Shown here: positions 48,697 to 57,827 of the stretch, piece after piece
How the letters are laid out: the number at the start of each line of letters is the position of its first letter
How positions within the stretch are numbered: the stretch's first letter is position 1
Assembly (NCBI GenBank): GCA_963779685.1
Contig: CAVZZG010000001.1
Coordinates: forward strand, 62,001-126,000
DNA: 64,000 nucleotides
DNA from: CAVZZG01 sp963779685
GTDB taxonomy: Bacteria > Actinomycetota > Thermoleophilia > Gaiellales > F1-60-MAGs149
Reading direction: 5' to 3'
Program-made: the position numbers and the translations under genes
The notes under the pieces: generated by a model
Database searches by the model: none
Seen by the model: the letters and a program-made list of their open reading frames with translations, nothing else
Told to the model about the DNA's origin: nothing

Positions 48697-50586
48697 GTGA
48701 GCTCGACCGACGACACCAGCATCGATACGGGCCTGTTCGACGACCGCTACCGGTTCATCCGCCGGCTCGGCTCGGGCGGGATGGCGCGCGTCTTCCTGGC
48801 CGAGGACGTCGTGCTGCACCGGCAGGTCGCGATCAAGATCCTGGCCGACCGCCACGCCGAGGACGCGCAGTTCGTCGAGCGGTTCCAGCGCGAGGCGCGG
48901 GCCGCGGCGAGCCTCAACCACCAGAACATCGTCGCGATCTACGATCGCGGTGAGGCGGGGGGCTCCTACTACATCGCCATGGAGTACCTCGATGGCGACA
49001 CGCTGAAGGACGTCATCACGACGCAGGGCGCCCTCGCGCCCCGCCGGGCCATCGACATCGCCCTGCAGGTGCTCGCGGCGCTCCACTTCGCCCATCGGCG
49101 CGACGTCATCCACCGCGACGTCAAGCCCCACAACATCATGGTCCTGCGCGACGGCCGGGTGAAGGTGATGGACTTCGGCATCGCCCGCGCCGGGGCCTCC
49201 GACATGACGGAAGCAGGCTCGATCGTCGGCACGGCCCAGTACCTGTCACCGGAACAGGCCCGCGGGCAGCAGGTCGGCCCGCCGTCGGACCTGTACTCGA
49301 TGGGGTGCGTCCTCTACGAGATGCTCACGGGCCGCGTGCCGTTCACCGGTGATTCGGCGGTCTCGATCGCCATGAAGCACGTCCAGGAGCCGCCCGTGCC
49401 GCCGCGGCGGATCGAGCCGTCGATCCCCGCGGACCTGGAGCACGTCGTGCTGCGCGCGATGGCGAAGGATCCGGCCCGGCGCTACCAGACGGCGGCCGAG
49501 ATGGGCATGGACCTCGATCGCATCCGCAAGGGCGCCGCCCCCGCCGCGACCGCCGTGATGGCCGCCGACGAAGCCTACGCGGCGGCCGGCCGGACGATGA
49601 TCGCCCCGCCGCCGGTGGCCGTCGACCAGCGGCCGCCCCCGCCGCCCGAACGCAAGACCTGGCCCTGGCTACTCGTCGTCCTCCTGGGGGTCGTCATCGC
49701 CGGGCTGGCGGCCTACCTGTTCCTGAATCTCGGCAACGGCGCCGGAGGGAACGGCGCCAGCACCGGCACCACCACCGGAACGCTGGCCGTGCCCGACGTG
49801 CTCGGGTTCGACGGCGTGACGGCTCAGCAATCGCTGCAGGACCAGGGATTCCAGGTCACGCTGGTGGAGGCGTTCTCCACCAAACCCGTCGGCACCGTCG
49901 CGAGTCAGTCGCCCGTTCCCGGGACGATCGTCGCGTCCGGGGCGCCGATCACGCTGACCGTCTCGAAGGGACCGGAACTGATCCGGGTCCAGGACGTCAC
50001 CACCAAGACCTACGCCGCCGCCGTCCCGATCCTCAAGGGCGACGGCTTCAGGGTCAGAAAGCGGGACCGGGCGGACCCCACGATCCCGCTGGGGACGGTG
50101 ATCTCGCAGAACCCCGCCGGCGGCCAGCAGGCGCCGAAGGGCTCGACCGTCGTCCTCGTCGTCTCGTCGGGGCCGGCGCAGGCAACGGTTCCGTCGCTCA
50201 TCAACCTCAGCCAGAGCGACGCGACCGCGCAACTGGCGGCGCTGGGGCTCACGACCAAGGTCGCCCAGGCCTCCTCCACCGTCTACAAGGCGGGCCGCGT
50301 GATCGACCAGAACCCGGCCGGGGGGGTCAAGGTGGCAACCGGGTCCACCGTCCAGATCACGGTCTCGACCGGGCCGCCGCCCGTGGCGGTGCCCGACGTG
50401 ATCGGCCGCACGCTCGCCGCAGCCCAGGCGAAGATCGAGAACGCCGGCCTGAAGTGGACGGTCGAGACGGTGTCGGTGACGGATCCCACCCAGGACGGCC
50501 TCGTCCAGGAGACCGACCCGGTGGCGGGCGACATGGTCCCGCCCGGCACGAAGGTGATCCTCCGCGTCGGCCACTTCGGCCCGTGA
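48697..50586 (+). CDS. pknB: PASTA-domain serine/threonine protein kinase PknB
   Basis: A 629-residue kinase. The kinase domain spans residues ~15-275 (LGSGGMARVF; catalytic HRDVKPHNIM; DFG; YLSPEQARG). A juxtamembrane stretch leads to one membrane helix (WLLVVLLGVVIAGLAAYLFL, about 325-345). Four external PASTA repeats follow, each with VPDV/VPSL-type starts and P.AG or PV.G ends. PASTA repeats sense muropeptides or lipid II. The gene closes the canonical cluster; ddl overlaps its stop. Confidence 0.96.
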   Translation: MSSTDDTSIDTGLFDDRYRFIRRLGSGGMARVFLAEDVVLHRQVAIKILADRHAEDAQFVERFQREARAAASLNHQNIVAIYDRGEAGGSYYIAMEYLDGDTLKDVITTQGALAPRRAIDIALQVLAALHFAHRRDVIHRDVKPHNIMVLRDGRVKVMDFGIARAGASDMTEAGSIVGTAQYLSPEQARGQQVGPPSDLYSMGCVLYEMLTGRVPFTGDSAVSIAMKHVQEPPVPPRRIEPSIPADLEHVVLRAMAKDPARRYQTAAEMGMDLDRIRKGAAPAATAVMAADEAYAAAGRTMIAPPPVAVDQRPPPPPERKTWPWLLVVLLGVVIAGLAAYLFLNLGNGAGGNGASTGTTTGTLAVPDVLGFDGVTAQQSLQDQGFQVTLVEAFSTKPVGTVASQSPVPGTIVASGAPITLTVSKGPELIRVQDVTTKTYAAAVPILKGDGFRVRKRDRADPTIPLGTVISQNPAGGQQAPKGSTVVLVVSSGPAQATVPSLINLSQSDATAQLAALGLTTKVAQASSTVYKAGRVIDQNPAGGVKVATGSTVQITVSTGPPPVAVPDVIGRTLAAAQAKIENAGLKWTVETVSVTDPTQDGLVQETDPVAGDMVPPGTKVILRVGHFGP

Positions 50587-51632
50587 GCGGCCGCGAGGAC
50601 GGCAAGATCCGGGTCGCCGTCCTGTTCGGCGGACGGTCGTCGGAGCACGACATCTCGGTGGCCAGCGCCGCCTCGGTGCTGGCGGCGCTCGACCCGGCGC
50701 GGTACGACCTGCTGCCGATCACGATCGGACGCGAGGGCCGGTGGGAGCTGCCCGCCGCGGCCCGTGCGGCGCTGCTGCCCGGCGCCGCGCATCCGATCGT
50801 CCCGGCTCGGCCCGGCGGCGAGTCCCTCGACGTGGACGTCGTCCTGCCGGTCCTGCACGGTCCCTTCGGAGAGGACGGCACCGTCCAGGGCCTCTGCGAG
50901 ATGCTCGACGTCGCGTACGCGGGCTCGGGGGTCCTCGGTTCGGCGCTGGCCATGGACAAGGCGGTATGCAAGGCGGTGCTCCGCGACGCCGGCATCCGCA
51001 CGGCGCGCTCGCACACCCTGTTCGCGCACCGCGATCACCCTGACGACGCGGACCTCGCCGTGGCGCTCGAAACGGCCTACGGCTACCCGATGTTCGTCAA
51101 GCCGGCCAGGCTCGGGTCGAGCGTCGGCATCTCCAAGGTGCACGATCGCGCGGAGCTCGCTCCGGCGTTGGCGCTGGCCTTCGCCCACGATGACAAGCTG
51201 CTGGTCGAGGAGCTGCTCGTGGGTCGCGAGGTGGAGTGCGGCGTGCTGGGGAACGAGGTCCCGGTGGCGTCGGCCGTGGGCGAGATCGTGCCGCACAACG
51301 AGTGGTACGACTTCGAGGCCAAGTACGCGGTGGGCGGCTCCGAGATCCTCATCCCTGCGGATCTCGACCCGGCGGTGGTCGAGCGCGTCCAGGCCGCGGC
51401 CCTGCAGGCGTTCGCCGCATGCGACTGTGCCGGTATGGCCCGGGTCGACTTCTTCCTGCTCGGCGACGGCGACCTGGTCGTGAACGAGATCAACACCATT
51501 CCCGGCTTCACGGAGACCAGCGTCTACGCCCGCCTGTTCGCGGCCGTCGGGATCCCCTACGGCCGGCTGCTCGAGCGTCTCATCGATCTCGCCCTCGAAC
51601 GGCACGAACGTCGCCGCCGGCTCCGCTTCTGA
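50583..51632 (+). CDS. ddl: D-alanine--D-alanine ligase
   Basis: A 349-residue ATP-grasp ligase of standard Ddl length. Diagnostic segments are FGGRSSEHDISVASA, LPVLHGPFGEDGTVQG, KPARLGSSVGISKV and VNEINTIPGFTETSVY. It makes the D-Ala-D-Ala dipeptide for peptidoglycan stems. The GTG overlaps the pknB stop, so cell-wall precursor supply is expressed with the cell-wall kinase. Confidence 0.96.
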   Translation: MSGREDGKIRVAVLFGGRSSEHDISVASAASVLAALDPARYDLLPITIGREGRWELPAAARAALLPGAAHPIVPARPGGESLDVDVVLPVLHGPFGEDGTVQGLCEMLDVAYAGSGVLGSALAMDKAVCKAVLRDAGIRTARSHTLFAHRDHPDDADLAVALETAYGYPMFVKPARLGSSVGISKVHDRAELAPALALAFAHDDKLLVEELLVGREVECGVLGNEVPVASAVGEIVPHNEWYDFEAKYAVGGSEILIPADLDPAVVERVQAAALQAFAACDCAGMARVDFFLLGDGDLVVNEINTIPGFTETSVYARLFAAVGIPYGRLLERLIDLALERHERRRRLRF

Positions 51633-51641
51633 AACCGGCGC

Positions 51642-51971
51642 TTACGCGAAGAGATCGACGAGCGTGTGCGGGAGCGCCGCCGTGCTCGATGCGGTGCGGT
51701 AGGCCGCGAGCGCCGCTCCCGGCGAGACGACCCGCAGTGGCGGGTGCACGGGCCGCGGGGCGGGCGTCCGGCGCCACGTGACGTCGGGAGCGGGGTCTGC
51801 CTCCTCCCACAGCACCTCGACGTCGATGAAGTCCTGGCCGGCGGCTGCGGCGCGGGGCGGCTCGAAGCGCGGCCCGTCGGCGGGCCGGGCCGTCGGCGCT
51901 GTCCGTGCCGGCAGTGCCAGCTGCAGATCGGACCTGAGGGAGACGCCTTGCATCATCTTCAAAAGTACCAC
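51642..51971 (-). CDS. Hypothetical protein
   Basis: A reading frame of up to 109 residues, Pro/Ala-rich with one folded-looking stretch (DFIDVEVLWEEADPAPDVTWRR) and no membrane segment. Possible starts are the GTG at 51971 or ATG codons at 51956 and 51953. The AT-rich DNA upstream (51955-52000) looks like a promoter region. No family is recognised; coding is likely but not certain. Confidence 0.5.
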   Translation of the reverse strand: MVLLKMMQGVSLRSDLQLALPARTAPTARPADGPRFEPPRAAAAGQDFIDVEVLWEEADPAPDVTWRRTPAPRPVHPPLRVVSPGAALAAYRTASSTAALPHTLVDLFA

Positions 51972-52027
51972 TTGTAAATCGGAAACGCCAGCAAAATGCG
52001 TCTCGCCCGGCCGGGGGAGGCGTCACC

Positions 52028-53098
52028 TCAGCCGAGCAGCACGAGATCGTCCCGGTGCACCGCCGGCTCGACTCCGCGAAGGCCGATGGCGGCACGCACC
52101 TCGGCGGCCGGCATCTGGGCCAGGCCCCGCGCGAACGGCGCGCCATCGGGGCCTGCGATCTCGACGGTGTCGCCCGCATGGAACCTGCCATGCACAGCAG
52201 TCACGCCGACGGCGAGCAACGACGCACCATCGCTCGTCAGGGCCCGTCGGGCGCCGTCGTCCACCTCGATCCGGCCCGCGGCCGGGCGGCCGTACCGCAC
52301 CCAGAGCTTGAAGGCCGACACGCTCCGCGGATCCGGCACGAACCGGGTGCCGCCCGGCTCGCCGGCGATCGCCCGGGCGAGCGTGCCAGGTCGCCCGCCG
52401 TTGCCGATCACGGTCGCGATCCCGCCCGCGCTCGCCATCTCGGCCGCCACGACCTTCGAACGCATGCCTCCCGAGCCCCACGCGGACCCCTGCCCGCCGA
52501 GCTCGATCTCCGCCAGCAGCCGGTGATCGGAGACCTCGCCGATCAGCTCCGCGCCGGGCGACCGGGGATCGCGGGTGAACAGGCCGTCCTGATCGGTCAG
52601 CAGTACGAGCAGGCGCGCGCGCAGCAGCACGGCCACCTGCGCCGCGAGGGCGTCGTTGTCGCCGAAGGTGATCTCCTCGGTGGCGGTCGAGTCGTTCTCG
52701 TTCACGATCGGGGCCACCGACCAGGCCAGCAGGGTCTCGAGCGTCGCCCGCGCGTTCAGGTAGCTCGTTCGCTGGCGGACCTCGGCGGCCGTGAGCAGCA
52801 CCTGGGCCGACGCGACCCCGCGTCGTTCGAGCGCGCGAAACCACGCCTGCTGGAGGATTCCCTGGCCGACCGCCGCCGCCGCCTGCAGCTCGGAGACCCT
52901 GGTGGGGCGGGCGGCCCGGTCGAGTGCGCCGATGCCGAGCGCGATCGCACCGGAGGTCACGACGCACACGTGCGTGCCCGACGCCCATGCGGTCGCGATG
53001 TCGTCCGCGATGGCGTTCATGCGTTGCCGGCGCAGCCGTCCGCGGTCGTCCACGAGCGTGGACGAGCCGACCTTCACCACGACCGGCCTTCTGGGCAC
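52028..53098 (-). CDS. proB: Glutamate 5-kinase
   Basis: A 356-residue amino-acid kinase with a C-terminal PUA domain, the normal ProB arrangement. Signature parts are VVVKVGSSTLV, VTSGAIALG, NENDSTATEEI, FGDNDALAA and GSGGMRSKV. It makes glutamyl-5-phosphate, the first step of proline synthesis. The GTG at 53098 has a TAGCCT hexamer 6 nt upstream. proA is not in the window. Confidence 0.96.
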   Translation of the reverse strand: MPRRPVVVKVGSSTLVDDRGRLRRQRMNAIADDIATAWASGTHVCVVTSGAIALGIGALDRAARPTRVSELQAAAAVGQGILQQAWFRALERRGVASAQVLLTAAEVRQRTSYLNARATLETLLAWSVAPIVNENDSTATEEITFGDNDALAAQVAVLLRARLLVLLTDQDGLFTRDPRSPGAELIGEVSDHRLLAEIELGGQGSAWGSGGMRSKVVAAEMASAGGIATVIGNGGRPGTLARAIAGEPGGTRFVPDPRSVSAFKLWVRYGRPAAGRIEVDDGARRALTSDGASLLAVGVTAVHGRFHAGDTVEIAGPDGAPFARGLAQMPAAEVRAAIGLRGVEPAVHRDDLVLLG

Positions 53099-53104
53099 GC
53101 GGAA

Positions 53105-53110
53105 AGGCTA
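53105..53110 (-). promoter_or_regulatory. -10 element TAGCCT for proB
   Basis: On the minus strand TAGCCT ends 6 nt before the proB GTG, matching the leaderless pattern. Confidence 0.5.
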
Positions 53111-53159
53111 TCCGGCCTGCTGTGAGAGCTCCCTCACCGGTTCGTGCAACGATAGTCCC

Positions 53160-53837
53160 GTGAAGATCCTCGTCGTCGAGGACGAGCCGCTCATCGCCTC
53201 GTTCATCGAGAAGGGCCTCCGTGCCGAGGGCCATCAGGTCGAGATCGAGGGCGCCGGCGACCGCGTGCTCGATCATCTGGTGTCGCTCCTCCCCGACCTC
53301 GTCCTGCTCGACGTGATGCTGCCGGGGCTGGACGGGTTCGAGGTGCTCGGCGCGATCCGGGCCATCGACCCGCGGCTGCCCGTCATCATGCTGACGGCTC
53401 GCGGCGAGATCGAGGACCGCGTCCGCGGCCTCGATCTGGGAGCGACCGACTACCTGGTCAAGCCGTTCGCGTTCGCCGAGCTGGCGGCACGCGTCCGCGC
53501 CCACCTGCGCACGACCGGCGCCGACGCGCCGACCCGGTCGGACACGCTCGAGCTGGGGCGCGTCCACCTCGACCTGCTGGCCCGCGAGGCTCTGGTCGAC
53601 GGCGCCCCGGTGACGCTCTCGACCCGCGAGTTCTCGCTCCTCGGCTACCTGATGCGCCACCCGCGGCAGGTTCTCTCCCGCCAGCAGCTCCTCGACGCCG
53701 TCTGGGGCTACGCCTTCGACCCGCGATCGAACGTCGTCGACGTCTACGTCGGGTACCTGCGGTCGAAGCTCGACCGGCCGGACGAGGCCTCGGTGATCGA
53801 CACCGTTCGCGGCATGGGGTACCGCTTCGTGGGATGA
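53160..53837 (+). CDS. OmpR/PhoB-type response regulator
   Basis: A 225-residue regulator. The receiver has acidic pair EDE, phospho-acceptor Asp in LVLLDVMLP, Thr in MLTARG and Lys in LVKPF. The C-terminal winged helix reads LSTREFSLLGYLMRHPRQVLSRQQLLDAVWGY and ends in VRGMGYRFVG. The GTG start sets the first beta strand (KILVVEDE). The stop overlaps the histidine kinase start. Confidence 0.95.
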   Translation: MKILVVEDEPLIASFIEKGLRAEGHQVEIEGAGDRVLDHLVSLLPDLVLLDVMLPGLDGFEVLGAIRAIDPRLPVIMLTARGEIEDRVRGLDLGATDYLVKPFAFAELAARVRAHLRTTGADAPTRSDTLELGRVHLDLLAREALVDGAPVTLSTREFSLLGYLMRHPRQVLSRQQLLDAVWGYAFDPRSNVVDVYVGYLRSKLDRPDEASVIDTVRGMGYRFVG

Positions 53838-55162
53838 GCCGCCGGCTCACGATCCGGGCGCGGCTGGCAGCGCTCTACGCCCTGCTGGCGGCGGCGCTCC
53901 TCGTGGCGACGATGGCGGCGGTGTACCTGATCGAACAGCGCGATGTGGCCCGTCGGCTCGAGATCGACGCGCGGGGCACGGCGGCCGCGGCGCTCGCTCG
54001 ACTCGGCGACGCCGACGAGGACGCGCTCGCGGCGATCGGGCCGGGTGACGCGCTGGTGCTGATCCGCCGCGAGGACGGCTCGATCGTCATCAGCGAGCCC
54101 GCGGCCCGCGTGCTCGCATCGGTCGCCACGCGGCCCGCGGGCTCCCGCCGGATCATGATCGGCACCGAGTCGTACGAGGTCGCCTCGATCACCGGCGGCA
54201 ACGGCTCGACCGCCGTGGCCGCGATCCCGGCCTCCCGCGCGAGCGCGGAGCTGTCCAGCCTGCTCGACCGGATGCTGCAGATCGGCGCCATCGGCCTCGT
54301 CGTCACGACTGCGCTGGCCTGGCTCGTCGCGCGCGCTGCCCTCAGCCCGCTGCACAGCATCGCCGAGCGGGCGGCGCGGGTCACGGCGGGCGACACGAAC
54401 CTCCGCATGGGCACCCGCGACGCCAAGGACGAGATCGCGAGCGTCGCCGAGGCCATCGACGCGATGCTGCAGCGCCTGGCCGAGGCCTTCGTCGCGCAGC
54501 GGCGGTTCGTCCACGATGCCTCGCACGAGCTGCGAACGCCGCTCACCATCGCGCGCGGCCACCTCGAGGTCCTGCTGCTCCAGGAGCACCCGCCCGAGCC
54601 GGAGGTCCGCGAGACGGTCGCGCTGGCCGTCGACGAGCTCGACCGGATGGGCCGCGTCGTCTCGAGCCTGCTGCGGCTGGCGCGGATCGAGGAGGAGCGT
54701 CTCGAGCACGCGGCGCCGCTGCCCGTGACCGAGCTCGTGGAGTCGGCCGTCGAGCGGGCACGCTCGCTGGGCGACCGCCGCTTCGAGACCGAGCTCATGC
54801 CGGAGGCCGACGTCGAGGTCATCGGCGATCGCGAGGCGCTCGATCAGGTGCTGCTCAATCTGCTCTCCAACGCCGTGCGCCACACCCGTCCCGGCGGGAG
54901 GATCGTGGCCGGCACCGCGCTCCATGGCCGCGAGGTCGCCATCTACGTCGCCGACGACGGCGAGGGCATCGCGCCGGACGTCCTGCCGACGCTCTTCGAC
55001 CGGTTCACCCGGGCGGACACGGCCCGGCGGCGCGATACCGGCGGCGCGGGCCTCGGTCTGGCGATCTGCCGGGCGATCGTCGAGGCGCACGACGGCGTCA
55101 TCGGCGCGTCGTCGGAACTCGGCCACGGCGCCACGTTCACGATGCTCCTCCCCATCAGGTAG
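53834..55162 (+). CDS. Membrane sensor histidine kinase
   Basis: A 442-residue kinase with two membrane helices (residues ~8-32 and ~152-172) around a ~120-residue external sensor region. HAMP and HisKA domains follow, with phospho-acceptor HDASHELRTPLT. The HATPase boxes are NLLSNAVRHT, DDGEGIAPD, LFDRFTRAD and GLGLAICRAIV. It pairs with the overlapping OmpR-type regulator. The nearby ferric-reductase-like gene is a plausible target. Confidence 0.94.
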   Translation: MSRRLTIRARLAALYALLAAALLVATMAAVYLIEQRDVARRLEIDARGTAAAALARLGDADEDALAAIGPGDALVLIRREDGSIVISEPAARVLASVATRPAGSRRIMIGTESYEVASITGGNGSTAVAAIPASRASAELSSLLDRMLQIGAIGLVVTTALAWLVARAALSPLHSIAERAARVTAGDTNLRMGTRDAKDEIASVAEAIDAMLQRLAEAFVAQRRFVHDASHELRTPLTIARGHLEVLLLQEHPPEPEVRETVALAVDELDRMGRVVSSLLRLARIEEERLEHAAPLPVTELVESAVERARSLGDRRFETELMPEADVEVIGDREALDQVLLNLLSNAVRHTRPGGRIVAGTALHGREVAIYVADDGEGIAPDVLPTLFDRFTRADTARRRDTGGAGLGLAICRAIVEAHDGVIGASSELGHGATFTMLLPIR

Positions 55163-55199
55163 GCACAGCACGGCGGCCGGGCGGCTTTGTAAAGGGGCT

Positions 55200-55214
55200 C
55201 TCATCGGATGCTCA
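55200..55214 (+). promoter_or_regulatory. CTCA direct repeat, possible response-regulator site
   Basis: CTCA occurs at 55200-55203 and again at 55211-55214, 11 bp apart, about 35 bp before the secreted peptide gene. OmpR-type regulators usually bind direct repeats with this spacing. Two short copies are weak evidence. Confidence 0.3.
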
Positions 55215-55248
55215 GGTGATCCACAGGCTGGCAGGCGATGCTGCGGCC

Positions 55249-55437
55249 ATGACCTCCTCGCTTCGATCTCGCGTCATTGCCGTTATCGCAGCTCTCGCCG
55301 TCGGAACCATCGCAACAGCCGGGCTCGATCACCGGGCGTCGGCGGCCACCTCCACTGCTGCCCAGGCGACCTCCAGCCTCTCCGCCGGCCCGGCGATCGC
55401 CGCCGTGTCGGCCGCACCTGCGACGGCGACCAGCTGA
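55249..55437 (+). CDS. Small secreted Ala/Ser-rich peptide (62 aa)
   Basis: A 62-residue protein with a good signal peptide (SLRSRVIAVIAALAVGTIATAG, cut near ASA at ~residue 43 or earlier). It has a short Ala/Ser/Thr tail without cysteines or metal ligands. Its TGA overlaps the ATG of the ferric-reductase-like gene, so they are coupled. It lies 86 bp after the histidine kinase. No family is recognised; it could be a small partner of the membrane protein or a degenerate FMN- or metal-binding domain. Confidence 0.6.
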   Translation: MTSSLRSRVIAVIAALAVGTIATAGLDHRASAATSTAAQATSSLSAGPAIAAVSAAPATATS

Positions 55438-55988
55438 TGCTGCTCTGGTCGCTCGCTCGCGCCAGCGCGTTCGTCGCGTTCGGCGCCTACACCCTCGTCG
55501 TGGCCTGGGGGATCCTGCTCGCCGGCAAGCGATTCCGGCCCGCGGCCCCGCAGGTGCACTTCCACCGCTTCCTCGCCATGCTCGGGCTGCTGGCCGTGTT
55601 CACCCACATCGGCGCCCTGCTCGCCGACCAGTACAGCAAGGTGCACCCGGCCATGCTCGCCGGGATCGGCGCGAGGCCGGCCATGCTGCCCGGCGTCCTG
55701 GCGCTCTGGCTCCTGGTGCTCCTGCCGCTGTCGTTCCGTCTCCGCAAGGCCAAGTGGATCAGCCAGCGCGTCTGGCGCGGCTTCCACTACACCGCGCACC
55801 TGGCCTGGGTCGCCATGCTCCTGCACGGCGTGTTCAACGGCACCGACTCGCGCTCGCCGTACGCGATCGGCCTCTACGGGGCCGGTGCGGCGATCGTCGC
55901 CGCGGCCCTGACGCTGCGTGCACCCGACCGCGCGACGGCAGCCCGGCGAGGCGTCCAGGCCCGCACGGCCCCGGCACGACGATCGTGA
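55437..55988 (+). CDS. Ferric-reductase-like transmembrane protein
   Basis: A 183-residue membrane protein with about five or six hydrophobic segments. Paired histidines suit heme: HFHRFLAMLGLLAVFTHIGALL in one pair of helices, then GFHYTAHLAWVAMLLHGV. This resembles ferric reductase-like and MsrQ/YedZ heme b membrane domains. It would pass electrons across the membrane. It follows a two-component pair, as such reductases often do in Actinobacteria. Confidence 0.75.
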   Translation: MLLWSLARASAFVAFGAYTLVVAWGILLAGKRFRPAAPQVHFHRFLAMLGLLAVFTHIGALLADQYSKVHPAMLAGIGARPAMLPGVLALWLLVLLPLSFRLRKAKWISQRVWRGFHYTAHLAWVAMLLHGVFNGTDSRSPYAIGLYGAGAAIVAAALTLRAPDRATAARRGVQARTAPARRS

Positions 55989-55998
55989 TGCCGGGCGG

Positions 55999-56289
55999 TT
56001 AGCGCTGGGCGCGGTCGAGCCCGAGGTACGCTCGTACGGTGTCTGCGTCGCGACCGCTCGCGACCAGCTCGTAGAGCGGCTTCGGGCTCTTCAGCGTCTT
56101 GCGGAGCTCGAGGCGGCCGATCGTGATCGAGTGCCGCCGGCAGAACGTCAGGAGGCGGTCGCGATCGGTCGAGAGGAGGCGCCAGATCTCCTCCTGGCGC
56201 TTGGTGTCGAAGTCGGGGTAGAACCCGATCCGACCATCGATCGCCTGCGCGACTGCCTCGTTGTAGTCCCCACGGTAGTCGTCAGACAC
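55999..56289 (-). CDS. Hypothetical conserved-looking small protein
   Basis: A 96-residue acidic/basic mixed helical protein: SDDYRGDYNEAVAQAIDG, DFDTKRQEEIWRLLSTDRDRLLTFCRRHS and KTLKSPKPLYELVASGRD. The GTG at 56289 is preceded by GAGG. No membrane segment or recognised domain is present. It lies downstream of, but separated by a terminator from, the class III aminotransferase gene. Confidence 0.6.
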   Translation of the reverse strand: MSDDYRGDYNEAVAQAIDGRIGFYPDFDTKRQEEIWRLLSTDRDRLLTFCRRHSITIGRLELRKTLKSPKPLYELVASGRDADTVRAYLGLDRAQR

Positions 56290-56355
56290 AACCTCAGGGT
56301 AGCCGACGCCCGGCTTCGTGCCACGAAGCGCACGTCCTGGGAGCGGCCTGGCAGA

Positions 56356-56381
56356 GGGAGTCAAGCTTCGGCTTGACTCCC
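56356..56381 (-). terminator. UUCG-capped hairpin after the aminotransferase gene
   Basis: GGGAGTCAAGC (56356-56366) pairs perfectly with GCTTGACTCCC (56371-56381) around a TTCG tetraloop (CGAA on the minus strand). It lies 75 bp past the stop of the minus-strand aminotransferase gene. There is no T-run. Confidence 0.7.
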
Positions 56382-56455
56382 GCGTGAGGCGTCGTGCCAC
56401 CAGCACGACGCCGAGTGGGACGCCGCGACGCACCCGCGGACCGGTGGTGCCAGGC

Positions 56456-57772
56456 CTAGCCGAGCGCGGCCACGGCGTCGGCCAGTCGCTCGAGGATGGT
56501 GTCGATCTCGTCGGCGGTCACGGTCAACGGGGGTGCGAGCATGACTGCCTCGATCGTGAGCGCCCCCAGCGGCGTCGGGCAGGAGTAGATCATGAGCCGC
56601 CGGTCCCGGGCAGCCGTGGTGAGACGGCCCGATCCGCCCGGCAGCGGTGCCAGTGACCGGCGGTCGGTGACGAGCTCGAGACCCTGCAGGAGACCGAGGC
56701 CACGCACCTGGCCGATATGCGGCGACGACGCGGCGATCCGGTCGAGGCCGGCGCGGAGGCGGGCGCCCATGACGGTGGCGTTCTCCAGCAGGCCCTCGTC
56801 GCGAATGACCCTGATGGTCTCGGCCGCCACGGCGCACCCCAGGGGATTGCCGGAGAACGTGTGGCCCCACGGGAAGCCGTCGGGCGCGCTCGTGAAGACA
56901 TCGGCGACCCTTGTCGACACCGCGAGCCCCGAGAACGGCGTGATGCCCGACGTCACACCCTTTGCGAAGGTGATCAGGTCGGGCGTGAAGTCGAAGTGCG
57001 ACGCGCCCCACCAGGTGCCCGTGCGGCCGAATCCGGTGACGGTCTCGTCCACGATCAGGAGGACCTCGTAGCGGTCGCACAGGGCGCGCACGCCTTCGAC
57101 GTAGCCCGGGGGAGGCACGACCGCCGCGGCGCTCGCTCCCGAGATGGTCTCGAGGAACACCGCGGCGACGGTCTCGGCGCCGCGGGAGACGATGGCTTCC
57201 TCGATCTGGGCGAGGCCGAAGGCGAGTTCCTCCGTCGCGTCCCGGCGGGCCCGGATATCCGAGCACGGGGCCTGGGCGATGGCGTTCTTGTCCAGCAGGA
57301 CCTCGAAGACCTGCCGCCAGCGCGAGCCCGACAGGCCCAGCGCACCGAGCGTCGAGCCGTGGTAGCTCGGGAACCGGGAGATCAGCTCGACCTTCCCGGG
57401 CCGGCCGAGGTGCTGCCAGTAGAGCACGGCCATGTGGATGGCCGACTCCACGGACTCCGAGCCTGACGAGTTGAAGAACGCCCACGCATCCGGCATGGGT
57501 GCGATCTCGCGGATCAGCTCCGCGAGCTCGATCATCGGCTCGTTCGAGAACGAGAACCGGTAGGTGAACGTGAGCCGCTCCGCCTGACGGTGCAGGGCGT
57601 CGACCAGACGCGGGTGGCAGTGACCGACGCTCATCACCATTGCGCCGCCGCAGGCGTCGAGCCACTCGTTGCCGTCGCGGTCGAAGATCCTGGTGCCTGC
57701 GGCGCGTACGGCGACCGGCAGGACCTTCCCCGGAGACGCGGTCAGCGAGAAGTCGGAGCGGCCTGTCGTCAC
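56456..57772 (-). CDS. Class III pyridoxal-phosphate aminotransferase
   Basis: A 438-residue PLP enzyme of fold type I, class III. FFNSSGSESVESAIHMA binds the phosphate, VDETVTGFGRTG holds the cofactor Asp and ITFAKGVTSG the PLP lysine. FPWGHTFSGNPLGCA is the late family motif. Relatives act on omega-amino acids, diamines or glutamate semialdehyde; the substrate is unclear. The start is GTG. Confidence 0.92.
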   Translation of the reverse strand: MTTGRSDFSLTASPGKVLPVAVRAAGTRIFDRDGNEWLDACGGAMVMSVGHCHPRLVDALHRQAERLTFTYRFSFSNEPMIELAELIREIAPMPDAWAFFNSSGSESVESAIHMAVLYWQHLGRPGKVELISRFPSYHGSTLGALGLSGSRWRQVFEVLLDKNAIAQAPCSDIRARRDATEELAFGLAQIEEAIVSRGAETVAAVFLETISGASAAAVVPPPGYVEGVRALCDRYEVLLIVDETVTGFGRTGTWWGASHFDFTPDLITFAKGVTSGITPFSGLAVSTRVADVFTSAPDGFPWGHTFSGNPLGCAVAAETIRVIRDEGLLENATVMGARLRAGLDRIAASSPHIGQVRGLGLLQGLELVTDRRSLAPLPGGSGRLTTAARDRRLMIYSCPTPLGALTIEAVMLAPPLTVTADEIDTILERLADAVAALG

Positions 57773-57827
57773 CTACGGATTCTGGCAGCGCCCCCGGGTG
57801 AGGGCGCCACCCGTACCATTCCCGGCG

